Source: Sordaria brevicollis (Eukaryota; Ascomycota; Sordariomycetes; Sordariales; Sordariaceae). Taken from it: a stretch of DNA of 64,000 bases. The translations under genes were made by a program, and so were the position numbers. The notes below the pieces were generated by a model, which saw only the letters and a list, made by a program, of their open reading frames with translations, had not been told where the DNA came from and did not search any database. The stretch covers positions 1,364,001 to 1,428,000 of the forward strand of contig JAUTDP010000012.1 in the NCBI GenBank assembly GCA_033439795.1, written 5' to 3'. Within the stretch, counting starts at the first letter, position 1, and each line of letters begins with the position of its first letter. Below, in pieces: positions 46,101 to 58,758 of the stretch.

Positions 46101-47580
46101 CACGGGACGAGGACGGACGGGTGTGTCGCCACTGGCGATACGACTTGGATCACGATTATAGAGAATTGGTATTGGAGTGGGAGTTTAGTGGTAAATGTGG
46201 GCATTGTATGGATCTGATGGAGATGGGAAAAGAAAGGAAGGGAAAAAAAAAAAAGAAACAACAAGTCTCTGGACAAGACCGCTAATGCCGGGAGCAAATG
46301 GAGAAACAGAAGGATGGATAATCTTGTTTCGACGATGAAGCCTCACCCAACGGGTCATCGACGTTCCTGACAGGTTGAGATCGGACATTTCCTGTTTCTT
46401 GTTTCCTCCGGTGTAAGTCGAGGATGAGATGGTTCTTCGGGGAGGATCATCGTGAGATGAACATGGAGTAATGGTGTCTGTGTCTTCACTGACCTCTTCT
46501 GCATGACAATTACTGTTGACGACTCCATTCGGTGATGCCTTATTTTATCATCACGTCCGTCCCAAAGATCGCCTCAGCCATCAATAAACCTGCAACTATC
46601 CGTTGAGGAGACTGACGGCGCGCAACAATTGGAGTCTTGGCCCTAGAATTTTTCACACAGATCTTCCTCCCACTTCGCACATTATCTTGATAGATCGATA
46701 CGATTTCCGGATGCCAGACCCCTTTTTTGAGTGAAAGATCAATCAATGGCTGGTCAGCCGCGCGCCAGTCGTTCAATTGGGGCAAAAGGTCGCATGAAAA
46801 GGGGTCCAGTCCCACAGCCGACAAGCGACGAATCCGCGCTAGGAAGAGGCCTCCTTCTGTGCTCAACTATCCGAAGCGAAAAATTCAAGAGGCTGGAATC
46901 TGATTTCGATAGGCAACATATGTGAGCCCTTTTCAGTTTCGCATAAGCGACTGGTTGACGCAGCTTCCGTCACTTCCGTAAAGATAATGGCGAGTGACGG
47001 TATCGATATCGAAATGAGAATGGCCGACAGAAGTCGGCATCGTAGGCCCAGGTTTTCAGCTATGCCGGCTAGTTTTGTTTTTCGCGGCTACGGCGGCGAG
47101 ATGGAAAAGCTGCGCCCATACCAAGAGAGACGACAGACCCGACCAACCAGCCTTCAAAGCTCACGCGAGGCTGGAAGGAAGGCCATTGGAGTCGAGAAGC
47201 AGGTACGGAGATGCTGAGCTCCAACCATCCGGCGACAGTGACAACTTCCCGTATCCAATGCAGTATCTTGTGGTGATTGAGATTCATGCAAGACCTCTTT
47301 GCGTTTGTTTCTCAACATCTTGCAACTTTCGAACGTAGTGTAACGAAGCTGCTGTGTCCAAGTTGTCGTCCGTGTACAACAGCGCACCGCACTACCGTGG
47401 AAGTAATGTGATCTCTCATGTGAGCGAGCAGCAAGCCGAGCCAACCCTATAGGCGGTCTCTTCCAAAAGCAGGATAATAAAAACGGGTGCATACAGATGG
47501 ATGATTTGACGTGGGAACGATGAGGTGATGGAGGCTGAAAGGCGCAGTCATACACCGGTACCCGTGCCTTTTCCTCCCCC

Positions 47581-47599
47581 CACACACACACACACACAA
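47581..47599 (+). repeat. Short (CA)n microsatellite
   Basis: About nine CA units following a C7 run, in non-coding DNA. Confidence 0.9.
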
Positions 47600-50500
47600 A
47601 GCAGCTTGCCAGATTCGTGATCACGCCTCATAAATGGGGGAAAATGATTTGGGTGACAGCACTTATGCAAGCGCGGGTGTAAACCGCTGTCAATGATGCC
47701 ATGTAACCAGTCGCTGCCATTCGCAATTTTCGTTGTGGCTATTTTGCATGCCATCGATGGCTGGGGGCATTGGCTTGAATATTCTCCTTTGGGGTCAGAT
47801 AATTGGTGATTCTGTTGGATTTGTTCAGCTTGCTCGTATTCTCCTGGTAATTCTTGCGAACCTCCAACCATGGAGTTTGTGATGCGTTTACCTGTCGTGG
47901 ATATGGGCTTCCAGTCACTATTGGATCTTGCAGATGTCCCCAACGGAGGCCCGACGGCCTCGTCTGTTCGGTCTGCTGAGGTGTGATTCGGATTGGTATA
48001 TTGACACAGTCAATACTCAAGTTAGTTTGTTGTGATCATAGTCGTTATCTTGGAGCAACTATGGTTTCCTTCCATCGGTTGGTTGTAGTGGGAAACGTTC
48101 TGTACATCATGTACTAGACGGTGCGTAAGAGAGGGTCTCAACCTCCCTGCTCGCTCGTAGTTCTGGCTTCGCTTCGGGTGTTGCCCAATCTATCACCACT
48201 CCGGCTTACACCTGGGGCATTGGAGCTTTCAAGCTACTTGGTTTTTGCGCTGAGGTTGATTGCGAGAGCCGAGAGCAAAACGCAGCCCGTACGTAAATCC
48301 ATGCCCATCTGGTGATAACATCATTGGTGCTGCCATGATATTCCATCCACACTTGACACCACGCGCCGGTAGAAATTGTCGAATATAGGCACGCAGTTCC
48401 GGCTCCGCGATCATGGAGCGGCCCTCTCCCGTCGTCCCTTGTCTCGTGATGTCCCTCGTCCCGTGCCCTTGGAGGGAATCCTTCAAAATGGTAGCCTTTG
48501 CTTGTCAATACGTACGATATACGTACCATGATCTGCTGCACTCTGATTTAGCGCTGAGCTAATCTAGCTTGGCCCGATGTGATGCGATTTGATGCAATGG
48601 AGCGTAGGATCCTACCACCTAGCCAAGCAAGCCACCTTTCTCGTGGGGGAGGCGCACGTACACGGACAAATCATGGGAGCGAGTGGTTGATAAATCTTCC
48701 ATGAATTTGGGCAAATGGTGACAGAAACGGGCAATTTTGGCGATTTTGTGATTTGACGATACTGTAACATTAGTTTTATGCATGCATCCGGGACAGAGAG
48801 TCTGACTATTCCCTTCTGATCAAGTTGGGCCGACCGATAGCTCAACAATTTGCACAAATCGTTGCAATGATCTTGTGCAAACATCTGGGCTGCCGGGGAA
48901 GGAGAGGAAATCTTAGCAGGGAAATGATAACTGATATGCGCGGCAGTAGGTAGATCGGTCTCGATCTCCAGATCAGGAGGATGGCTCTTGCCATCGACGA
49001 TTCCCGATCGGAGTGACTAGTTTGATTCGCTACAGAAGCGATCCCAACAGCGCATCTGTCAAGTGTGACGGTTGTAGAATATTGTGAGATGACCGCCAGT
49101 TATCATGAAATTTCGTAGTCCATGGTGATGTTTGATAGTTTCGAAGTTCTTTTTGAAGCGCCATGGTGTTGATCACTCTTTTTTTTGAAAGAGAATCTGT
49201 TCCCAGCTGCACAAAATCGATGTTGTCGTTGGCTTTATTGACCAGCGGGACTAGTGACGAATAGGGCCATGCGTGTAGAAAGACCGCTCGTACTCGGTCG
49301 GCTTAAAGCAATCACCACCTCTCACGTCGGAGGAACCAATACAAAGGCCGTTTGAAACCGGCCAGACAGTGTCTAAACGGGTTCAAGTACTGAGCTTGGC
49401 AGGCTCTGCTGGCGAGCTGGTCGTCCTGTAGCAAAAGGTGCGTATCTGTACGTGATTGAGGACTGCGTTGCACATAAACAATTTTGAGCCAGGAAACGCA
49501 CGTGTAAAATCCACTTACAAATGACTCTCACGTCATCAACGTCTTCTCAACCCCAGATCGACAATTAGGCTCTTCGGTGGAGCGTGTGCTACCGGCCGTT
49601 GCTGTCAAGTTGTCTAGCCCATAGGCTTGTGTTGGGAATAAGAAAGGTGGAAGATCTCTCCCGTCAGCCAAGATGCGGGAGGTGGGAACGGCTTCACTCG
49701 CTCTGAAAGCCATTTCGAATGGAGACGCTGGGCTGTACGCGGCTGTTCAGCGGGGGCTCCTGTCCGTCATACCTCTCACATGTCGTGTTGTGACCGGTCT
49801 TGAAGGAGTTCAGACGAGATAATCAGCTGTTATTATCCACGATGGAACGTCCTTGGCTTTGCTCATGTATTATTCGACACAGAACCACATATATCGAATA
49901 ACTGAGGTAAATGTCGTAAATCGCCGCTACAGGATGCCTAACTAGTGACATCGAACGGTGATATGTGAACGAAGGATTCGGGCATCATGATGGATCTTGG
50001 TTCCTTTGATGCGCCGTCCCGTGCCGGATGCGCTGTGTAACCGGGCCGGAAGAACCCCTCGGGGACCACAAAATGGTAATGAGGAAAGCCCAATGCCTAT
50101 CTGTCGCCTAATAAAACAGAGGGCTTGAAGTAGGTGTGGTCCTCCGTGTCAACTGTATCTACTTGATGGGTTTCGGCCGACAAATTTTGCTACTGTGTAG
50201 AACGCAGCAAGACTGATTGATGTTGACTGCCTAGAAAAACAATAAACTGGCCCAAACCCGTCTAAATAGTAGTTGCTTGGGACAGGGCACGAAGCATCGC
50301 CAACCGGACCTTCCTCCGTGCCTCATGTTGTGGTATTTTGGTTGCCTGTGAACTGGCTACCTCTGAAGTTGAAGTTAACCGCAAGCTGGGAAAGGCGGGA
50401 TCGCCCATCAACCAGATCACTGGAACGTTGTTCGACAGGGCTTGAATGACGACAAGGGTCGGAAGTGAGAAGCTAGAAGCAGGCTACGCTTGAAAAGGGT

Positions 50501-51914
50501 GATGGGCTTGAAGGGTTGGTCCGGGGTATTGACCACCCTGTAACTTGGCTTGTGGTCTCGTGATAGGCAATGTATTGTTTGTAGGGAAGGAGGTCTGAAG
50601 GTGCTCGCGGAGGCTTTGTGCTTGCTGCGAGGAGACGACGTTACAGTTTTTGCAAGCTTGCCAAGCTAGGGGGTGGTCAATTTGCTTCCCCGGTGGTGGT
50701 ACGGTACGGGTGATGCTCTTGGCTCCAGTCACGGACCGATACGCTAGGGAGGAAGTTCGTCCGACTCAAAATGAAGGCCTTGCTCCCCAGACACGGAAGA
50801 CGCTGGTTCCGGCCACTTTGGCGTCCGTTGACAACAAAAGCTAATAACCGCAGCAATACTAACGGCCTCAATACGTAATTGACGGTTGAGTGAAAATAGA
50901 ATGGCGGTAGACGTAGCCGGGAAAAAGACGCTCATCATTGTCCTCATCTGGACAGTAGCAGTGGAGATTTCATATGAGGTCATGAGCGAACTTTGACCGA
51001 ACCTCAACCTTGGAATTTTGAGCTATTCTATCGTCGTACGTGTCGTTGTGCCCTTCATGTGCCGTTGAAAGGCCACCGGTCCGCAAGATGAATTCTCAGG
51101 TGCCGGCCCGGCGTCTACCATGACCTCAGAGTGTTCCAGCCTGCCAGGTGCCGGTTGGGGGCCAGTTTGGTCGGGCGTCCGTCACCGTACCAACGGAAGC
51201 AAACAAGCGTGAAAAGGCAAGAGTTGCGATTTGCTGGAAGATAGCCGGCGATGGCAGGGAACGGGTGAACCACTGCAGCGGATCGATGGAAAAGGCGCCA
51301 TGCACGACCTACCGCTGCAGGCCTGAGGTTCTCATAGGTTGAGGAGGACCACGTACGTGCTACGTACCCGGATGACCAGATGGCGCTATGCTCTGTTGGG
51401 GGTAAATAGCCTGCGAACCAGAGATATCACCGGGATCAAGCTGCGTCTTTACGTCTGGATGGACACTGGGCGATAGCGGGACCAAAAGACCAGAGACTGT
51501 GTACACAGTTGCAAGATCGTGGGCTGGGGATAAACCGCCCTGTTATCCCAATACTGCAGTTTGAAAAGTTCTGGTTCTGACAGCTCAATGGAGGTTGTAG
51601 GGTTGGTTGGCAGGCGTTAAAGTTTGGATGTGCAGCCCAGCCCTAGGAGGCCTTTAGGAGCAAGAACGAGGGTGAGGACAGGCTGTATGAATGTCTCCGT
51701 CGGGTGCTTTTGCCTTCTTCAGAACGAGGCGTTGCAAGACCCCAGCCGGAAGAGCATCTTTTGACGAGGATATCACCCCTCAGCAAGGGATGTTCCAGTC
51801 CATCCAGATCTGGTGTGCGAGGACTGCAGGATCGGTTTCTTCTCAGACAGACAACGGTACCGAGCGGTAGTGCCGTGTTACAACCAGCAGCCGGCGCGGA
51901 CAGGGCGCCGTTAT

Positions 51915-52032
51915 TGACACACAGCGGGCGGGACGCTGGACCTGACATTGACAGTGACACTGACATGTTGACAGCAACGGGATATGCTGTGACTGACACC
52001 GACACTTTCCAGAGTTGTGTGTGATAACTGAC
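51915..52032 (+). promoter_or_regulatory. Cluster of nine TGAC motifs
   Basis: TGAC occurs on the plus strand at 51915, 51943, 51949, 51955, 51961, 51969, 51990, 51994 and 52029, mostly as TGACA, with six-base spacing in the core. It may be a decayed short tandem repeat or a binding-site cluster for a factor with a TGAC(A) core. No functional claim is made beyond the pattern. Confidence 0.4.
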
Positions 52033-55000
52033 AAGTCATCCTCCTGAACAGCGCCCAAATTCCACCCTGAAACTTGAAGGCTAAAAAGCGATCCATATGG
52101 TGGTGGATGTTCACCAAAATGTCTCCGAGCTGCTGGTCGTTGCTGGAGTCTTTTTAGCGTGCGGATCGCCTTCGATATAGGGAACCCTGGGGATTTCCAT
52201 AGCACAAGGAGACTTTTTTGGTGCCATCGTCGTCAGCATCAGATCAGAATGTCTCCTTTGAGCTGGGCCTAGACTTGATATATCATTATCATACTGTAGG
52301 GAAGAAACAACGGTGATAGGTATGCCCTACGTGAGCTCGTGACGTGGAGCGCACAATTGCGGTGGACATTGTGATAAACCCATGTTCTTGCTAGCACAAG
52401 TGTTAACGGCCGTGAGGTGTAGCGGTAAGAAAGATGTTGTGCCATAGATGAGGCCTGTAAGTGGTAGCCAGCAAGTGAGCTCCAGCCGGTACATGGAGAG
52501 TCTAGAGCCTGGTAGGGAGGCGGTGGGACAGTGATGGTAGCAAGCATGATATAAGACTGCTGCAGTGTCGTTGGGAATTTGGGGCAGGTTCAGGTTGTTT
52601 CCTGGCCCGTTTGAATGAGCTCTGGAGGCACCGTGTTTGCTGCCGTCGTCTTGACTCTCGTCTGGTACGTATATTGAAAGCTTGGATCATGGGTTTGTCG
52701 GTGGCTTACCTGTTTGAAGTTGAAGGCCAAGGAAGAAAATGATAATGAACATCCGAGGATGACTCTAATCTCTGGAAATTTCCATCGTGCCTGATCATGG
52801 AGATAACTCTAGAAAGAGAAGGCATGGCCCGATGTCATGGATCGATAGTAATGGCAATTCCACTCACCACAATCCAGTTGGTTCCCAAGATGGAAGGGTT
52901 TGAGACGTCCATCCAGGTTGAGATCTGTGGAATGATGGAAGGAAGTCGGGAGTGGAAAGATTGCAAAAGTGGGTTAATTCGCGAAAAGTCTCCGAAGGGG
53001 AAAGCTTCATCGAGTGTTTGAGTGCCACTGAGTGCCAGGAAAGCTAAAAGTGCCAGGAGTGCATGGCCCAGTCCTTCCGAAATGTGAACTGCCAATCGAA
53101 GCCGTTCCTTCTCGTCCGCATCGAATGTGGAGGTGGTGGACTGTGGATCCCCGGTCCCCGGATGCCTTCCGGAACAGCATGCCAAGCACAGCTGAATCCC
53201 GGAGGCTCACCCCGTTGCTTGACGGCGGGGTCATTCTCGCCGATATTTGTACCCCCACGCACGGTAATTTTCTGTGAAATGTTGTTCTGACTGGTATCAA
53301 TGGTTCTGGCGGTCAGGCATTGGGTGTGAGCCAGCTGTCCAGCAGCCTGGCCAAGATTCCTCCGCAAGAATGACGCTTCGGAAGCCGGCACAGTGCAACA
53401 TGCACAAGGTCGGAATGAGCAGAGTGGGGCATGACGGAGGGTATCCGCTTTTTCAGGTACCTCTACGGGTAGCGTACGCGCGCGAGCGACTGCCACTTCA
53501 ACGCCATATTGGATGGTCATGAGATGAGCGCAACTTCCAATTCTCGTCCAGTAGGCCAATGTGAATGGCGAAAGAGGCAGGCACGAACAGTCCTTGAGCT
53601 TTGTCGAAATTTCCACTTGCTTCGACTTGCTAGCTCAACGAAGTGGAAGTCGCTCACCTGCTATGCAGTGTGTCTGGCGGTAAGAACCGTGACATCAACC
53701 ACTACACTGCACCGACTCCTCCTTGCGCTTGGCGCTTGCCTTTGGGATTTGGCAACAGCTTTGCCATCACAGCCAGAACTTCAGCCTCGACACAGACACA
53801 AGAGTTCACACAAAACCTGGAATCAATCTCCCGTTGAAACGAGCAGCTTTGCCGGGCTAAGCGACCAGGATAGCCGACCTTAATCGAGACTCAGGCGCCT
53901 GCACCGCCCGAATCGCAACCCGGTGCCACCTTACAATTTTAGATATCGTGATGGAAACGGTTGGGAAGCATCCGGAAGCCATCCGCTGTGATGGCCTGCA
54001 CCCAAGGGCATCCATCTTGGGCACCTTTTCGACCTTCACCTCAGTTGAGCCAGCTGTCGGTTCGCGTCGGTTGACCAGATACGGCCAGAGGGCCCTGTCA
54101 TCCTTCCATCAGTCTCATAAGGCGCCATCAGACGATTCTCCAAGGAGGGAGGAAGGGAAGGCTACAGCACAACCTCAGCCCCTGGCATATCTAATACCCC
54201 TGTTTTCACACCTGGCAGTCAGCCTCGAGCTCGAGAGATCAGGCACCCTGATTTTAAGTCCTTTGCTATGACGGCTGTTGGGGAGAATCCGCGCTTTGTC
54301 ACGTTGCTAGATCTACAAGGCGATAACCATAGCTTCTGTCTTGTCAGCGAGCTTTTCAGCCTGGCTAACGAACGTTGAGGCTAGATCCGCGAGACATTTC
54401 CCAACTTTGTTGAATCAAGGCTTTCCCAGTTGACAGCTAGACCAAGGCAGGGATTTGCAAATTGCAGCCTCACTGGCGTCAAGTAGGGATCGGCGCTTGG
54501 GTTCGCTTGATACCAGGGCGATCGGCACCTCTAAAATCACCCAATGGGCCGGTTGAGTATGTTACCGTAGGCGAACCCTGCCCTATACTGAAGGTCATAT
54601 ACGCCTAATATTCACAGGATACACGAAACTTCTCATGCCCATGCTTTGTACACTACCAACGTTTGTGAGTACACTATTTCCGTTTCCACGTGCAGTCACT
54701 GTCAAAAAGCATTGGTACTAACGTTTGGAATTGTAGCCGTTGGAAACAGAAACTGATGATAGTGGAAACCAAATTCCCTATTTCAAAAGCCAAAGAGCTA
54801 TTGGGCAACCTCGCTTATAGAGCTTGTGTACAAGGAATTACTTTGTCTTTTAACAGACACTTCAACGAGGATATTTGAAGCGAGGCGCGGGGTTTGACCG
54901 GATGATTCTCCCAGAACGTGGGCTAGACCTCCTCTCACTTACCCCCAAGACCACTACAGAGCAGGCGGACCTCAGCTACAAGCTGGGAAAATGACACCAA

Positions 55001-58000
55001 AACCATGGGATTGGGAACGCGGCTGTTTCGGGGCTGTGTGCGAAGCCCTGGATGCGTATCATATTCGCATTTTGCTTCATCCTGTCGGGTATCCGACCTG
55101 GACCCTGGCGTCTAACACTTGGGTCGTGGTATGTCCGCGGAGCGTCAACATCACCTGGCGGCTTGATAACACATCGATTCGTCTTCAGGGAGTGACTTTC
55201 CGCCAGCAGATGGATTGTGACATTTGTTGATCTACCATGGATTAATACCACATCGTCCGGTCAGAGCATGATGCTGATACCAAGACGTGACAATGACATC
55301 TGCTGTGTATCTTGGCACTGCAGTTGGTGGTGAGCAATTGGAGAAATACCTCTCTACTTTCACCCAAAGCAGGACGCAGTAGAGAAAAAGGAGGTGTGAC
55401 AATAAGGGAAGTGCCGCGTGGGGAGCCCCAGTCAAACAGGCAGCTCTTGAGATATCAAATCCGACATCAATGCAGCATTGCGGACGCGGGTTGGAAAATC
55501 ATGAGTAAAACGCCCGGAGGACACTCGATCATGATGTGTAGCATGAGGTTCCATCTCTACCACCATGCGCACATATCGCAGCCCGGTGAGGTGGTAATAA
55601 CCATGAATAATTCTCCTCGGTGTTCCACTCATCCTCGCCTTGACTTTGAAGTTGGAGATTTTTTGAGATTCTCGCTGAAAGCCTCAAAACTTTTGGCTCG
55701 GCGGGAGTCGCTCACTGTGCGTCTGTGGCACATCACGGCCTGCAACTCTGCGTTGCCCATCCGCACTTTCCATCGACACCACCCTCAAAAAGCGAGAATG
55801 GGTTTTTATTCGCAAGAACCTTGACACCCCAAGTTTTGACTCTGACCCAGAAAGGCTAGCGCAAGCCCCTCCTTGGCACTAACTACCCTTGTCGGCCTGC
55901 CGGTGTTGCTCCCACACCTCTGTTCACGCCTTCTTGGTTGGACAGACAGCCGAGACCTCCTCTCCTTCCTTGGACAACATCTCGCACTCACCCAAAAGTC
56001 ACTCCTCTGCTCCTGCCCCTATCCCCGACGTACCTGCCCGTTCAAATGTCAAAAGCAGTCGGCGGCGGCGGCAGGAGCGACTCGAGGCTCGGACGGACGG
56101 TACCAGCAGTGGGAGAAACCCAATGACCCGGCCAGATCTGACGGGGCAAGAGGGGTGGCTTCCGGAGACCTGCAACCTGGGACGTCCTTTCCCGTCAAGG
56201 TCACCTCCTCACTCAGAAAATTCTGACGCCTCACAGTTCGTCGAATTGTGTGTGTGTTTGTGGGAACCGACCGAAACCTGAAGTTCATCGCGTCGTGTTC
56301 GCTTTCCACAAATTTGTCCCCGAAAGGAGCAGAGACGAAAATTAAATCCAACAATGACGCTCGACGTGACCATACTAAGCGGACGGAGCAATGCCACCTC
56401 AAGACAGCCAACGGTCGGAAAGTCCAGACTCTGCCTTTTTCGAGGTCAGCGCACATTAGCCTGCGCAAAGTTCAGCTCAGATTGACCGACATCAACATCC
56501 CGTCAATTTACTACCTAGTAACCTCAAGGCAAGTAAGTACCTAACCTTGATCCTGCTTGACAGCGAGACACGCAGCACAGCACCGTGGATGAGCATCACT
56601 CCCGAGCACAACATCCATCCATTCATGCCCCCCGTTTACACCCGTCATGTTTCGCCCTCAAGCTTTGGCATATTGTATGGGTACACTAGACTAGTGTAGT
56701 GTAGCACCATTGACCTTAACCGTTTCCAGGAACCGATTTGCTGGAATTTGATGGGGCCTCGACTCGGAATTGAGGTACCTCGGCCGCACCGGTGGCAAGT
56801 GGAAAATGGCACTGGTGATTGTGAAGGCGTGAGACTGATGCCGGATCTCCATCCCATCACCGAATCCCCCACTACCTAGTATTGCCTTCGACAAGAACAA
56901 GTCAAGTCCACTTGTGTGCTCGATGGGAATTACAAGTCAGGAACCCTCGGGATCTAGCAACTCCAAGTGGATCATCCACCGCAAGGTCATGGGCTTTTCC
57001 ACTTTTGGTGTTTCCTTGCTAGGTATGCTTCTTGTTTCCTTACGCCGTCTTCTCATTTAATTCTTTTCCCCAAACCCCTGGTCACCTATCTCTCAAACGT
57101 CTTCTATTGATATTCTCTCCGGGCCATCTTGTCTGCTCCGCCTACCTATCTATCTACCTACCCTGGCCTGCTGGACCATCCCCCGTGCGTCGTCATCCCG
57201 TTCTGACATATTCCAGAGGTCCAATGCTATCAAACTGCTACTATGCAATATTAACGGAATTGATAGTGCGGTAGCCTTCCTTCGTTTTTCCTTTGTCTCC
57301 CCTCCGTGTCCATTCCTACCTGTCACAATGGCTGTCAATGCTACCTATTACCGTTGACAGGCTGCAGTCTGTCTTTCTTACACATCCCTCTGTGCGTACG
57401 GGGATTTGTGATGACTGTATCGATGCAGACCTGAGGGGGGGGGTAAGGTATTGGCAACTCCTGGAGCTTCCATCTCTGTCCTTTTGTCCCTTAACAACAA
57501 CACATATCCAGCGTTACCCAGCATATCCCTACAAGCACCGCCCAGGAAGGTAGGTCAGCATCATGTTCTTTCCAGACCTCGTTCTAGAGTGGTCTCACCC
57601 ATGCCTCTCCTTCAGCCCGGTCAAAGTCTGGAGAAGCCGTTTCATGCCCGTCCGGCTAGACGAAGTGGAAGTGCATGTAAGACCAGGGGTCCGCCTTATT
57701 TGAACAACAAGTGCATCATAAGCATCATCCACTTCAAAACTTACTCGCATGGGCTTGATACTAGTCTGAGGTATTCACAGATGCATTTTCCCCCCATGTA
57801 ATACACACATAACGTCTTTGGATCCACGGCGCGCAAGCTTGACATCCCACCCATGGTCAGTGACCTCCACCTGCCCTGGCTATGCTGCCTCATCATAAAT
57901 CTCCAGAGACCTGGTTACACAGTACCAAGTGCACGTACGGTATCTAAGCCGTATTCCGGGGGTCTTGGATAGACCGGGGTCCTCGTTCGTCTCCTAGTAC

Positions 58001-58758
58001 GTCGAGTTAGCGGCCATGGTGGGGGTCCCCTCGCGGGCCTTCGATAGGACCAGGGTTAGACGGGAGCAAGAGAAGCCTGAGTGGGACTGGACTCTTATTG
58101 TTTCCCTGGGCTGGGCCCCGTCCTCCTCCTGCCCTGCAAGCGCAGGTTATGGCTCCGGGCTGTTGCAAGTACCTCTCCAGCTTTTACGCACCGTCTTCTC
58201 GCTCCCCGTACGGAGTGAGTGGGTAATGACATTGACAGGCATCGACGTGCAGGACAAGGTTGCTGTCCAGAGTACCACCCAGCTGGAGTCTGTCCTCGAA
58301 AAAGGGTACGTATTGGGTCATGGTACATCCACTCCTCTCTATCCTAGCTTTCCCGGGATGTGATCCCAAGGAGAGAGAGTCCCATCCTTTATGGAATCCC
58401 AAAGGGCCTCGACAACGAGAGAACAAGATCTCCGGCCTGAAATGCTTGTCCGTCGATTGGCCGTCCCGGATGCAAGACCCCGGCCGCCTTCAGTCCACAC
58501 CCATCTTGTCTCTTTTACTTGGAGCTACATCCCACGCCTACAACATTCTCAAATATTATATCCACCTATCCCCCAGATTTAACATCCACTCGTCTGTCCC
58601 AGAAACTCGGGTCTCACTGGGCTTGACCATATAATAGTCAAACTATCCTGACTTACAACATCGATCACTTCATCCACCTTGGCTTGTCTCACCCAACCGT
58701 TTTCCATCTTCGACCTTTCCCCATACTACCACCTATCGACAGATATCCCATCGGCAAC

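Larger units (their letters stand above)
40158..58758. other. 18.6-kb gene-poor region upstream of the C2H2 regulator
   Basis: I read this stretch on both strands and found no frame with a protein-family signature, a usable intron chain or the local C-biased codon usage. The longest frames (191 codons at 41396, 190 at 53044, 170 at 55312) look random. Base composition is ordinary and not AT-rich as in RIP-mutated repeats. Visible structures are a short CA repeat (47581-47599), a G9 run (57434-57442), C-rich or G-rich patches at 42600-42720 and 43610-43700, and a TGAC cluster near 51915-52032. It could hold a distal control region or non-coding transcripts; that is inference. Confidence 0.55.

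Noticed and set aside
40158..58758. Frames of 150-191 codons, e.g. at 41396, 45697, 47154, 53044 and 55312
   Set aside because: None has a family motif, consistent codon bias or a supported splice chain; in 18 kb of non-AT-rich DNA such frames arise by chance.
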